64,000 bases of DNA, taken from positions 557,144-621,143 of the forward strand of contig CAWBCC010000012.1 of assembly GCA_963787185.1 (NCBI GenBank), written 5' to 3'. Source of the stretch: JAJXZP01 sp963787185 (GTDB lineage: Bacteria; Spirochaetota; Spirochaetia; Treponematales; Rectinemataceae). A program made the translations under genes and the position numbers. This document shows, piece by piece, positions 1 to 8,007 of the stretch. Numbering within the stretch: the first letter of the stretch is position 1; each line of letters begins with the position of its first letter. Under the pieces are notes generated by a model. It was not told where the DNA came from, did not search any database, and was given only the letters and a program-made list of their open reading frames with translations.

Positions 1-21
1 CGCGCGCTAGCCGAGCGGCCG

Positions 22-810
22 ATGGCGAAAACGGTCAAGGCTCTGATGATCGGGGACGTAATAGGACAGCCCGGTCTCAAGGCCTTGTTCGCCGGGCTCG
101 GGCCGCTCGTCCGTTCGAGCGGCGCCGCTCTGGTGGTCGCCAACGGCGAAAACGCGCAGGCGGGATTCGGCATCGGCAAGGATGAGGTCGAAAAGCTCCT
201 CTCCATCGGCGTGCACGTCATCACGAGCGGCAATCATGTTTGGGAAAAACCCGGGGCGACGGAGCTGCTCGAAGGCACCGAGCGGCTGCTCCGGCCCGCC
301 AACTATCCGCCCGGGGTCCCCGGCAAGGGAATAGCGACGCTCGAAGCCGGAGGCCTGTGCTGGGCGGTGATCAATCTTCAAGGACGAGAGGACATGTATC
401 CCATCGACTGCCCGTTCCGCCGGGCCGACGAGATCCTGTCGCGCATCCGCGAACAGTCGCCCGACGCTCTCGTGATCGTGGACTTCCATGCGGAATCCGT
501 CGAGGAGAAGGAAGCTCTCGCCTACCACCTCGACGGCCGCGTATCGGCCGTCGCGGGCACCCACACCCATGTCCAGACCGCCGATGAGCGCATTCTTCCC
601 CAGGGCACGGGCTATCTCACCGATATCGGCATGACCGGCCCCGACGATTCGGTCATAGGCGTCAAGTCCGATATCTGCATTCGCCGCGGCCTTTCGCAGA
701 TGCCCATCAAGATGGAGACCGCCGAAAGCGAGGCCTCCATTTCAGGAGTCCTTTTCACCATCGACGCCGACAGCGGCCGGTGCACTGCCGTCGAGCGCGT
801 CCGGGCCTAG
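22..810 (+). CDS. ymdB: YmdB-family metallophosphoesterase (TIGR00282)
   Basis: The 262-residue protein has the YmdB/TIGR00282 pattern: an N-terminal GDVIGQPG metal-binding motif, a NGEN motif near residue 41, GNHVWEK near residue 74, a DFHAE motif in the middle and a GTHTHVQT motif near residue 180. These supply Asp, Asn, Glu and His ligands for a two-metal centre. Characterised family members are phosphodiesterases acting on 2',3'-cyclic nucleotides, and the gene often sits beside rny (RNase Y). Only 21 bases precede the ATG here, so the upstream neighbour cannot be seen, although a stop codon at 8-10 in another frame could end one. The last 69 bases overlap the convergent methyltransferase gene. 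Confidence 0.88.
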   Translation: MAKTVKALMIGDVIGQPGLKALFAGLGPLVRSSGAALVVANGENAQAGFGIGKDEVEKLLSIGVHVITSGNHVWEKPGATELLEGTERLLRPANYPPGVPGKGIATLEAGGLCWAVINLQGREDMYPIDCPFRRADEILSRIREQSPDALVIVDFHAESVEEKEALAYHLDGRVSAVAGTHTHVQTADERILPQGTGYLTDIGMTGPDDSVIGVKSDICIRRGLSQMPIKMETAESEASISGVLFTIDADSGRCTAVERVRA

Positions 811-1587
811 TGCCGTGGGGGAAGCCGGCTTCGCCACAAGGACGAGGTAGGCATCGTCCGACTCCGAGAAGGGTTTTCCCTCCCAATTCCCGCACCGGTT
901 AAAGGAAGTATAGCCTGCGGCTTCGAGCTCCTCGCCGAGTCGCCCCGGCCCGATCGGCTGGAGGATGGTCGTCTCTTCGGAACTCAGGCCCGAAGCTTCG
1001 TCCGAAAGCTCGACGACGAAGCGGAGGGCGCCGGAGCCCTCGACGGCCTCGTAGCGTCGTCGCATCACGAGCGAATCGACGCAGAGCTCGGGGAAGACAA
1101 AGCCCGGACCGATGTCCGGCTTGCCGTAGTTCAGCAGCTGAAGGACCAGGTTTCCTCGCGGCCGAACAATGGGACGGGTCGCTTCCAAGAAACGACCGAT
1201 CTCGCCGGGAGCCGTCAGATGGGGAAGGGTGTTGCCGAGGCAGAGAACCAGGTCGAAAAGCCGGCCTCGCAGACTTTCCGCCGCTTCGGGCATGGCGCCG
1301 CGAAGGAAGCGGGGGGCCGCGTCGCCGAGTTCGCGGCCGGCCGCTTCGGCCCGGGCCAGCATTGCGCCCGAGGGTTCCATCCCCGTCGCCCTCCACCCGC
1401 GCCGGGCCATGTCGAGAGCGAGCCCTCCGGTGGCGGAGCCTATGTCCAAGAGGGAACGCGACATCACGTGCGTCGAACCGGGAGCGACGAGCCCGTCCAG
1501 GAAATCGAGGGTTTTGGGATTGACAGGAAACAGTCGATCGAAGATCGGGGCCAACATATCGTAAAGAGCCATGGGTGAATTATACAA
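742..1587 (-). CDS. class I SAM-dependent methyltransferase
   Basis: The protein has 281 residues with a Rossmann-type SAM site: LLDIGSATGGLA (motif I) near residue 46, an acidic loop MEPSGAMLARA, and a LVLCLGNTLPHL segment typical of class I methyltransferases. The substrate cannot be read from sequence. The longest reading starts at a TTG at 1587 with a GAGG about 7 bases upstream. An ATG at 1572 (MALYDML) is the alternative and matches the usual N-terminus of these proteins better. The C-terminal 23 residues overlap the 3' end of the ymdB-like gene on the other strand and look low in conservation (rich in Ala, Gly, Asp), so the tail may be non-essential. Confidence 0.75.
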   Translation of the reverse strand: MYNSPMALYDMLAPIFDRLFPVNPKTLDFLDGLVAPGSTHVMSRSLLDIGSATGGLALDMARRGWRATGMEPSGAMLARAEAAGRELGDAAPRFLRGAMPEAAESLRGRLFDLVLCLGNTLPHLTAPGEIGRFLEATRPIVRPRGNLVLQLLNYGKPDIGPGFVFPELCVDSLVMRRRYEAVEGSGALRFVVELSDEASGLSSEETTILQPIGPGRLGEELEAAGYTSFNRCGNWEGKPFSESDDAYLVLVAKPASPTALGPDALDGSAPAAVGVDGEKDS

Positions 1588-1615
1588 ATACCTTCCTCTT
1601 GCCGTCGATCGGGGC

Positions 1616-1662
1616 TTGACGAAACGAAATTAAGGATATATCTGTATTCAGGACTCTTGAAT
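1616..1662 (+). promoter_or_regulatory. promoter and palindromic operator of the Rrf2 gene
   Basis: TTGACG at 1616-1621 and TATCTG at 1639-1644 (17-base spacer) make a plausible sigma-70 promoter. Immediately downstream, 1646-1662 reads ATTCAGGACTCTTGAAT, an imperfect palindrome ATTCAnGAnTCnTGAAT around the expected transcription start. Its place just before an Rrf2 gene suggests an autoregulatory operator. No second copy is seen in front of hcp. Confidence 0.5.
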
Positions 1663-1705
1663 CCGAAATAACTTCATCGGAAATGCGAATCGCAAAGGCC
1701 GGGAC

Positions 1706-2113
1706 ATGGACAGGTTGCTCAACGTATCGGATCGAACCAATGCCGCACTCCATGTGCTCGCACTCGCGGCGCGGGCCGAGGGTTCGATCACGGTCGCATA
1801 TGCGGCCGAACGCCTGGGCGTCTCGCCGAGCTATCTGGCCAAGGTGCTCCAGCCCTTGGCCAGGGCGGGTATCCTGAGCTCCACGCGGGGGGCCCAGGGC
1901 GGATTCGCGCTGGCAAGGGATTCCTCGAGCATAAGCGCTCTCGAAGTCCTCGAGCTTCTCGACGGGCCGCTTCCAGAGCGGGAATGCCTGTTTCCGAAGA
2001 GTGTCTGTCGGCGGAAAACATGCGCCCTGAAGAGGTTGAGCGATTCGATGGCCGCCTCCATGCGACGCGTCTTGACGAAGACGACCGTGGCCGCGCTGGC
2101 GGACAGCTTTTAG
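1706..2113 (+). CDS. Rrf2-family (NsrR/IscR-like) transcriptional regulator
   Basis: A 135-residue Rrf2 protein: winged helix-turn-helix in the first 65 residues (VAYAAERLGVSPSYLAKVLQ), the family's GxxGGFxLAR wing (GAQGGFALAR), then three cysteines spaced C-x6-C-x4-C around residues 94-106, the position where NsrR and IscR bind an iron-sulfur cluster. The next gene downstream is hcp, a classical NsrR target, so the likely job is sensing nitric oxide or redox stress through the cluster and controlling hcp. A palindrome lies over its own promoter. The stop codon is followed at once by a stem-loop of a family found twice more in the window. Confidence 0.85.
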   Translation: MDRLLNVSDRTNAALHVLALAARAEGSITVAYAAERLGVSPSYLAKVLQPLARAGILSSTRGAQGGFALARDSSSISALEVLELLDGPLPERECLFPKSVCRRKTCALKRLSDSMAASMRRVLTKTTVAALADSF

Positions 2114-2118
2114 CAGGG

Positions 2119-2145
2119 TGCCGACAGACTCGAAGCTTGTCGGCA
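2119..2145. repeat. dispersed stem-loop, family A copy 1
   Basis: TGCCGACA (2119-2126) pairs with TGTCGGCA (2138-2145) across an 11-base loop containing TCGA. It follows the Rrf2 stop codon directly. A longer, perfect relative sits at 33334-33370 and a degenerate one at 49401-49442, also directly after stop codons. There is no T-tract, so it is either a non-canonical terminator or processing site or a REP-like repeat. Confidence 0.65.
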
Positions 2146-2210
2146 GTTGGCGTTTCGTTCGATAGGGAAAATGCGCCGCGCAACGCGGACGCGGAAGGAG
2201 ATTGTGAACC

Positions 2211-3881
2211 ATGTTCTGCCATCAGTGTCAGGAAACCATGAAAAACACGGGTTGCGCGGCGGCCAAGGGCGTCTGCGGCAAGACGGGAGAGGTCTCCGAT
2301 CTTCAGGACCTGCTTCTCCATGTCTGCAAGGGGATCGGGTTCTGGGGGACGAAGCTCGCCGCTTCGGGTAAGCACGACGAGGCCGCGGCCCTCTTCGTCG
2401 ACAAGGCTCTCTTCGCCACAATCACCAACGCCGACTTCTCCGACAAGGACTTCGTATCCCGGATTCGCGAGGCGCTCGCCGTGCGGGACGGTCTGCAGGC
2501 GGCCTTCCTCGCGGCGGGCGGCGGGATCGCCGGTGCGCTTCCGGACGCGGCGGTCTGGACCGCGCCGAACGAAGGCGCGATCCGAGCCGCCGCCGCCTCG
2601 GGCAAGGGCGGCTGGATGGAGATCGTTAACGAGGACGTCCGGAGTCTCCGCTCTCTCGTGCTCTATGGCCTGAAGGGCATCGCTGCCTACGCCGAGCACG
2701 CCTATGTCCTCGGCAGGGCCTCGAAGGAGCTCTTCGCCTTCATTCTCCGAGCGATGGGAGCCCTCGTCGACGACGGCTTGTCGGCCGACGCCCTGACCGC
2801 GCTCGTCCTCGAAACAGGCAAGTTCGGCGTGGACGCGATGGCGCTGCTTGACGGAGCGAACACGGGCAGCTACGGCTCGCCCCGCGTCACCAAGGTGCGC
2901 ACCGGCGTGCGGAACAGACCCGGCATCCTGATCAGCGGGCACGACCTCCGTGACCTCCACGACCTCCTCGAACAGAGCAAGGGTTCGGGCATCGACGTGT
3001 ACACCCACGGCGAGATGCTGCCGGCCCACTACTATCCTTTCTTCGAAAAGTACGACAACCTCTACGGCAACTACGGCGGCTCCTGGTGGGCCCAGGGCTC
3101 CGAGATCGAGGCCTTCAACGGGCCTGTCCTCTTCACGTCGAACTGTCTGGTACCTCCGCGCGAAAGCTACAAGTCCCGCGTGTTCACAACCGGCGTCGTG
3201 GGATTCGAGGGCTGCACCCACATCCCCGACCGCGAAGAAGGCGGGATGAAGGACTTCGGCCCCGTCCTCGCGATGGCGAGGAAATGCGCCCCGCCTAAGG
3301 AACTCGAAAACCCGCGAGGATCCGCGAGCGAAATCGTCGGCGGCTTCGCCCACGACCAAGTCTTCGCTCTCGCCGACAGCATCGTTTCGGCGGTCAAGTC
3401 GGGTGCCATAAAGCGGTTCGTCGTCATGGCCGGCTGCGACGGACGCCAGAGCAACCGATCCTACTTCACCGACGTGGCCGAGGAGCTTCCGAAGGACGCG
3501 GTGATCCTCACCGCAGGCTGCGCCAAATACCGCTACAACAAGCTCGCGTTGGGCGATATAGGCGGTATCCCCCGCGTCCTGGACGCCGGCCAGTGCAACG
3601 ACTCCTACTCCCTCGCGCTCATTGCGCTCAAGCTCAAGGAGATATTCGGCCTGGCGGATGTCAACGACCTCCCGCTGTCCTTCGACATCGCATGGTACGA
3701 GCAAAAAGCTGTGCTCGTCCTGCTCGCGCTCCTCTATCTCGGTTTCAAGAACATCCGACTCGGGCCGACGCTCCCCGGATTCCTATCGCCGGCGGTGGGG
3801 AAGGTGCTCGTCGATAAGTTCGGGATAAAGGGCATCACGGAGCCCAAGGCCGATGTGGCCGCGATGATGTCGGGACGCTAG
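2211..3881 (+). CDS. hcp: hydroxylamine reductase / hybrid-cluster protein
   Basis: The 556-residue protein matches Hcp from end to end. Four N-terminal cysteines (C3, C6, C15, C22, spacing x2, x8, x6) ligate the proximal cluster. Hybrid-cluster ligand motifs follow in order: a THGEM segment, SNCL, EGCTHI, AGCDGR, TAGCAKYRYNK and DAGQCNDS, then a C-terminal WYEQKAV. Hcp reduces hydroxylamine or nitric oxide in the cytoplasm and protects anaerobes from nitrosative stress. GGAGATTG precedes the ATG. It lies downstream of the Rrf2 regulator on the same strand, separated by a stem-loop, so co-transcription with read-through or a weak separate promoter are both possible. Confidence 0.95.
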   Translation: MFCHQCQETMKNTGCAAAKGVCGKTGEVSDLQDLLLHVCKGIGFWGTKLAASGKHDEAAALFVDKALFATITNADFSDKDFVSRIREALAVRDGLQAAFLAAGGGIAGALPDAAVWTAPNEGAIRAAAASGKGGWMEIVNEDVRSLRSLVLYGLKGIAAYAEHAYVLGRASKELFAFILRAMGALVDDGLSADALTALVLETGKFGVDAMALLDGANTGSYGSPRVTKVRTGVRNRPGILISGHDLRDLHDLLEQSKGSGIDVYTHGEMLPAHYYPFFEKYDNLYGNYGGSWWAQGSEIEAFNGPVLFTSNCLVPPRESYKSRVFTTGVVGFEGCTHIPDREEGGMKDFGPVLAMARKCAPPKELENPRGSASEIVGGFAHDQVFALADSIVSAVKSGAIKRFVVMAGCDGRQSNRSYFTDVAEELPKDAVILTAGCAKYRYNKLALGDIGGIPRVLDAGQCNDSYSLALIALKLKEIFGLADVNDLPLSFDIAWYEQKAVLVLLALLYLGFKNIRLGPTLPGFLSPAVGKVLVDKFGIKGITEPKADVAAMMSGR

Positions 3882-3919
3882 CCGGAGCCGGGAAGCCTGG
3901 GTCCGGGAGGGATCGAAGC

Positions 3920-4702
3920 TCAGGACTCGGGCGACCAGGCCCAGTCGGCGTCGGCCGCGGGGCGGATCGTCACGACCGCCCCGCGGATCACGCCGCGCTC
4001 GTCCTTGCGGGGTTCGACGTCGATCGAGACGGATCGATAGTTGCCCTGCCCCAGGACGATATGGCATAGCGGAAGTCTCGAGCCGCGCCTTTCCATGATG
4101 ACCGATTCGAAGCCGAGCGACAGCGGCTGGCCCGTGGAGACATCGAGGGGGCGTATCAGCCTGAACAGCGAGGATTTGGGCGGCAGCGGTTCGTAGATGC
4201 CGAGCAGGCGCTCGGCCGAGGGATTCAGGTATTCGACAGACCCGTCGATGGCCGCAACGATGACTGCTTCGGAGAGCGAGCCGAGGATGCTCTGCAGGCT
4301 TTCGCGCAGCCTGAGCTCCTGGTTCTGCACCGAGGCGCGGTGCAGTGCCATCTCGATGCTCGCTTCGAGGGAGCGCTCGTCCACCGGTTTGACGATGTAG
4401 CCATAGGGCTCGGTCTGCTTGGCGAACTCGAGCGTCGCTGCGTCCGAATACGCGGTCAGATAGATGACCGGAACGTGGTAGGTGTCTTTGATGCGCGACG
4501 CGGCTTCAATGCCGCTCATGCCGCCTTTCAGATGGATGTCCATGAGCACGAGGTCGGGTTCCAGCTCGCGGAAGCGGGCCAGGGCCTCTTCGCCGGATGG
4601 GGCTAGCAGAGGGACGGCATAGCCGACGCTTTCCAGGTGCGCCTGTATCGCCATGCCCACGAGTTCCTCATCCTCGACTATCATGATCTGGGCCTTTGCC
4701 AT
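3920..4702 (-). CDS. response regulator: receiver plus PAS domain
   Basis: Residues 1-120 are a receiver domain with the acidic pair in VEDEE, phospho-acceptor Asp55 in LMDIHLKG, the TAYSD Thr/Ser switch and Lys in KPVDE. Residues 130-260 form a PAS-like domain (ESLQSILGSLSEAVIV, then NPSAERLLG). There is no DNA-binding or enzymatic output domain, so it probably relays signal to another protein. It lies downstream of the membrane histidine kinase on the same strand, about 130 bases away, with a strong stem-loop between them. It and the kinase probably form one sensory pair. Confidence 0.85.
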   Translation of the reverse strand: MAKAQIMIVEDEELVGMAIQAHLESVGYAVPLLAPSGEEALARFRELEPDLVLMDIHLKGGMSGIEAASRIKDTYHVPVIYLTAYSDAATLEFAKQTEPYGYIVKPVDERSLEASIEMALHRASVQNQELRLRESLQSILGSLSEAVIVAAIDGSVEYLNPSAERLLGIYEPLPPKSSLFRLIRPLDVSTGQPLSLGFESVIMERRGSRLPLCHIVLGQGNYRSVSIDVEPRKDERGVIRGAVVTIRPAADADWAWSPES

Positions 4703-4795
4703 GGATCGTCCTCCCTATCCTGCCCGATAGTATATCACGCGATGACTCTTGCGAAGCCCGGTCGACAGCCCCGTCCGTTCCGCCGCGAAATTGCC

Positions 4796-4837
4796 ATAGG
4801 GGACATCGAAAAACTGAAGTTTTTCGATGTCCCCTAT
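4796..4837. terminator. 20-bp perfect stem-loop at the end of the histidine kinase gene
   Basis: Bases 4796-4815 pair perfectly with 4818-4837 around GA. The kinase stop codon (4834-4836, minus strand) lies inside one arm. A terminator for the kinase is the simplest reading, but the stem is unusually long and AT-rich at its tip, and its base (ATAGGGGACNTC) is shared with the hairpin at 37054-37094, both being followed on the minus strand by CCCCTATGGC. It is therefore also family B of the dispersed stem-loops. Confidence 0.6.
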
Positions 4838-6231
4838 ATATCCGCGGCGTCCAGGATCGAAGGCGGCGACGCCGAGGGGAACTCGAGCTCGAAGTGAGCC
4901 CCGGGACCGGAGCCGATGCAAAGCTCCGATCCCAATTGATCGGTCAACCTGGACAGGATTTTCATCCCGAAAGTCGGGGAAGACGCGGGGTCGAATCCGG
5001 CGGGGAGCCCGACGCCGTTGTCGGCGAACGCAAAGCCTACGCGGGAGGAATCGATTTGACGGAGGGTCACGAAGATCTGGGGCGGATTCGCGTTCCTTCC
5101 GGGCGGAAACGCATGTTTGAGCGCGTTGGTGCAGAGCTCGTTCAGGATGAGACCCAGGGGAATCGCCTGATCGATGCCGATCCTGACACCTTCGGCTTCG
5201 AAACGCAGCGATACCGCTTCGTCCCTCCTGTAGAGGCCCAGAAGTCGACCCACGAGGGTCCGGGCGTAGGCGCCGAAATCCACGCCCATCAGATCCTTGG
5301 AGCGGTAGAGGTCCTCGTGGATCAGAGCCATGGACGCAACCTGGTTGCGGCAGTCCTGCAGGAGCGATTTGAAGTCCGGATCCTCCACGCGCCTGGCCTG
5401 GAGAAAAAGCATGCTCGATACGAGCTGGAGGTTGTTCTTGACTCGATGATGGACTTCCTTCAATAGAAGGTCCTTTTCGCTGAGCGAAGCGAGAAGCCGC
5501 CCTTCGCTATCCTGCAGGGCCCGCTTGGCCATGGCGGCATCCATAATCTCCCGGGAATGCTGCTGCCCCACCATGACGACGACGACCAGCCATGCGTACT
5601 CCGTGGTGTATACGAATGAGTAAAGCCCGTTGCCGATCGCGAAGTCGTTGAGATAGGCGAGGCTCACGATTCCGAGCATTCCGAATAGCGGAAGGGCGGT
5701 CCGCCCCGCTCCGGATCTGTATCTGAAGGCGATCCACCAGAGGTAGACCAAGAGAGCGGAACCGCAGAATTTGGCGGCTTCGGTCAGGACGCCTTCCTCC
5801 ACCTCCAGGTAGGAAAAGTGGATTCCGAAGGGCAAGCTGATGTTGGTTATCGAGGGGCGGGACGCGATCCAGGTGAGATCACCGAGGGGAAGGATCTGCG
5901 TCGACGAGAAGAGGCAGAGGACGACCGCGAACAGCATCATGATCCGGCGGCCAACCAGACCCGTTCGTTCGAAAAAGTACCAGAGGAAGGCTAGAGCCGT
6001 GAGATCGAGGGTGGCGCCCTGTATGTGGAGCCAGGGTATGCTGGCGTCCGGAATGCCTACGCTGTATTCGCCCGCACAACCGAAGTTGTAGAGCGCTCCT
6101 CCCAGGCTCATGACGATGAAAGCGAGGTCCCGCCTGCTGCCGTGAGTTCTGAGCCAGGCGACGAGTTCGTAGAGGGTGACGGTAACGCAGACCGAAGCCA
6201 TGACGATATTCGGCACGGAAAGCGTCTTCAT
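4834..6231 (-). CDS. membrane histidine kinase, 7TM-type N-terminus plus HisKA_2
   Basis: The 465-residue protein starts with about seven hydrophobic segments (residues 5-230, first one NIVMASVCVTVTLYELVAWL), in the manner of 7TM sensor kinases, then a short coiled stretch (SEGRLLASLSEKDLL), a HisKA_2 dimerisation domain with EVHHRVKNN (phospho-acceptor His261 or 262), and a HATPase domain with N box NELCTNALKHA and G box DNGVGLP. HisKA_2 kinases pair with PAS or receiver outputs such as the regulator just downstream. The ligand is unknown. The ATG at 6231 faces the divergently transcribed gntR gene across a 159-base intergenic region. Confidence 0.85.
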   Translation of the reverse strand: MKTLSVPNIVMASVCVTVTLYELVAWLRTHGSRRDLAFIVMSLGGALYNFGCAGEYSVGIPDASIPWLHIQGATLDLTALAFLWYFFERTGLVGRRIMMLFAVVLCLFSSTQILPLGDLTWIASRPSITNISLPFGIHFSYLEVEEGVLTEAAKFCGSALLVYLWWIAFRYRSGAGRTALPLFGMLGIVSLAYLNDFAIGNGLYSFVYTTEYAWLVVVVMVGQQHSREIMDAAMAKRALQDSEGRLLASLSEKDLLLKEVHHRVKNNLQLVSSMLFLQARRVEDPDFKSLLQDCRNQVASMALIHEDLYRSKDLMGVDFGAYARTLVGRLLGLYRRDEAVSLRFEAEGVRIGIDQAIPLGLILNELCTNALKHAFPPGRNANPPQIFVTLRQIDSSRVGFAFADNGVGLPAGFDPASSPTFGMKILSRLTDQLGSELCIGSGPGAHFELEFPSASPPSILDAADI

Positions 6232-6363
6232 GAGACCGATAATACCCTGCCCGGCGACAGGGCGAAAGCGTGACGCAAGCGATGGGTCATAATTCGAAGC
6301 TAAGTCTGAGTCCTGCTCGGGCTTTGGTCGCGGCTCGCCTCAGGCCAGGAGTGCTTGCGCACG

Positions 6364-6384
6364 TGATATATCAGAGATATATTA
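6364..6384. promoter_or_regulatory. palindrome over the start of the gntR operon
   Basis: TGATATATC and GATATATTA flank AGA, an almost perfect inverted repeat ending 6 bases before the gntR ATG. It overlaps a possible -10 (GATATA, 6376-6381) set 16 bases from TTGCGC (6354-6359). Autoregulation by the GntR protein is the natural inference. Confidence 0.45.
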
Positions 6385-6390
6385 CCATCG

Positions 6391-7092
6391 ATGAAAAGGG
6401 ATGTCGGTCTCGATCTCGATCTTCGCTCGCTGTCGGAGCTGGTGTACGAGGATCTGAAGCGTCGGTTGAACGAGGGCAGCCTCCGCCCGGGGCAGTTCAT
6501 CGACCTCTCGGCTCTGGGCAGAGAGCTAGGTATGAGCAGGACCCCTTTGCGCGACGCCCTGATCCGGCTGGAGCTCGAAGGTTTCGTCAAGGTCTACCCG
6601 CGCCGGGGCGTCATGGTGCGCGCTCTCGATCTGGCCGATATCCGCGATATCTATCAAATACTCGGAGCCCTCGAGGGCCAGGCGGCCGCCAAGGCTGACG
6701 GCAAGATCACCGCCGAAGACTGCGATAGGATGGAAGATCTCTACCATTCGATGATCGAGCTGCTCGCTTCGGACGACTTTCCCGCCTTCTACAGCGCGAA
6801 CCTCGCATTTCACGATGTCTATCTCGACCTTTGCGACAACCGGGATCTCGTGCACATGGTCAGGGTCCTCAAGGAAAGACTCTATGATTTCCCGCGCCGA
6901 AATGCCTATATCAAGGCATGGGAGACGGCCTCGAACGAGGAGCACGCCAGGATAGTCGAGTGTTTCCGCTCCGGAGATTTCCATGCCGCGGCGCGCTGGA
7001 TCCGCGAGGTGCACTGGTCCTTCGAGGTGCAGGAACGCTACATCCGCAGCTACTACTTCGCCCCCGGCGGCGGGGGGGGACCCAGCCGATGA
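6391..7092 (+). CDS. GntR-family (FCD) transcriptional regulator
   Basis: A 233-residue regulator: the GntR winged helix occupies residues 10-80 (LSELVYEDLKRRL, then GRELGMSRTPLRDALIRLE), followed by an FCD ligand-binding domain with candidate metal-binding residues in NLAFHDVYLD and NEEHARIVE. It overlaps the activase gene by ATGA, so regulator, activase and glycyl-radical enzyme form one transcription unit. The effector is most likely the substrate of the dehydratase or a downstream metabolite (inference from context). No Shine-Dalgarno sequence is evident before the ATG, and the candidate -10 lies so close that a leaderless message is possible. Confidence 0.85.
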   Translation: MKRDVGLDLDLRSLSELVYEDLKRRLNEGSLRPGQFIDLSALGRELGMSRTPLRDALIRLELEGFVKVYPRRGVMVRALDLADIRDIYQILGALEGQAAAKADGKITAEDCDRMEDLYHSMIELLASDDFPAFYSANLAFHDVYLDLCDNRDLVHMVRVLKERLYDFPRRNAYIKAWETASNEEHARIVECFRSGDFHAAARWIREVHWSFEVQERYIRSYYFAPGGGGGPSR

Positions 7093-8006
7093 GCGAGGGC
7101 CTCGTCTTCGATATCCGGAAATTCTCCATCCACGACGGACCGGGCATACGCACGGCGGTTTTCCTGAAGGGCTGCCCTCTGCGCTGCCTCTGGTGCCACA
7201 ACCCCGAAGGCATCGGATGCGGCTCGGAGATACTGAGACGTCCCGATCGCTGCGTGGGCTGCGGCGCCTGTCGGCGAGCCTGCCCGCTCGCTCTGGACCC
7301 CGCCCGGGTCGCGGGCGAGGCCGAATGCGCCGACTGTCCGCGCTTCGGCGCCTGCGCCGCAGCCTGCCCGGCCGAGGCCCTGCAGCTGGTGGGCCGCCTC
7401 ATGAGCGCATCCGAGGCGATGGGGATCGTCCTGCGCGACCGCCCCTTCTACGACGAGTCCGGAGGAGGCGTGACCTTCACCGGAGGCGAGCCCCTCGCCC
7501 AGGCCGAGTTCCTCCTCGAGTGTCTCGCGATCTGCAGGGCAGAAGGGATCCGGAGCGCCGTCGACACCTCGGGCTGGGCGCCCGAAGAGCTCCTGCTCGA
7601 GGTGGGTCGAGCGAGCGACCTGTTTCTCTTCGACCTGAAGCTGATGGACTCCGAGCGCCACAGGGCGGCGACGGGTCTTCCCAATGGGCTCATACTTTCC
7701 AACCTCAGGGCCCTCGCCCTCCAGGCCCGACGCACCAGGAGCGCCGAAATATATCTGCGACTGCCCCTGATTCCGGGCGTCAACGACCTGTCCGGCGACG
7801 TCGAAGCTGCCGTCGAGCTGGCGGTTTCGCTGGATCTCCCCATCAAAGCGTATCTATTACCCTATCACGATTCGGCGCGCGGGAAGTACCGCCTCAGGGG
7901 GCAGGAATATCCTCTCGGGGATTTGGCGGCGCCCACGGCGGAGCGGATGCGCGAAGCGGCGGCCCTCTTCGAGGCGCGCGGCCTGAGCGTAGCCATTGGA
8001 GGCTGA
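7089..8006 (+). CDS. glycyl-radical enzyme activating enzyme (radical SAM)
   Basis: The 305-residue activase carries the radical-SAM motif CPLRCLWC (C-x3-C-x2-C) around residue 32, then two extra ferredoxin-type cluster motifs, CVGCGACRRACP and CADCPRFGACAAACP, diagnostic of the activases of larger glycyl-radical enzymes as opposed to the compact PflA type. GGEPL and the C-terminal LLPYH segment complete the fold. It generates a 5'-deoxyadenosyl radical that abstracts hydrogen from the radical glycine of the partner enzyme encoded immediately downstream. The start ATG overlaps the gntR stop (ATGA) and the gene ends just before hypD. Confidence 0.92.
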   Translation: MSEGLVFDIRKFSIHDGPGIRTAVFLKGCPLRCLWCHNPEGIGCGSEILRRPDRCVGCGACRRACPLALDPARVAGEAECADCPRFGACAAACPAEALQLVGRLMSASEAMGIVLRDRPFYDESGGGVTFTGGEPLAQAEFLLECLAICRAEGIRSAVDTSGWAPEELLLEVGRASDLFLFDLKLMDSERHRAATGLPNGLILSNLRALALQARRTRSAEIYLRLPLIPGVNDLSGDVEAAVELAVSLDLPIKAYLLPYHDSARGKYRLRGQEYPLGDLAAPTAERMREAAALFEARGLSVAIGG

Positions 8007-8007
8007 C

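Noticed and set aside
1788..3704. 638-residue open frame antisense to hcp
   Set aside because: Shadow of hcp and the Rrf2 gene on the other strand, with no recognisable domain.
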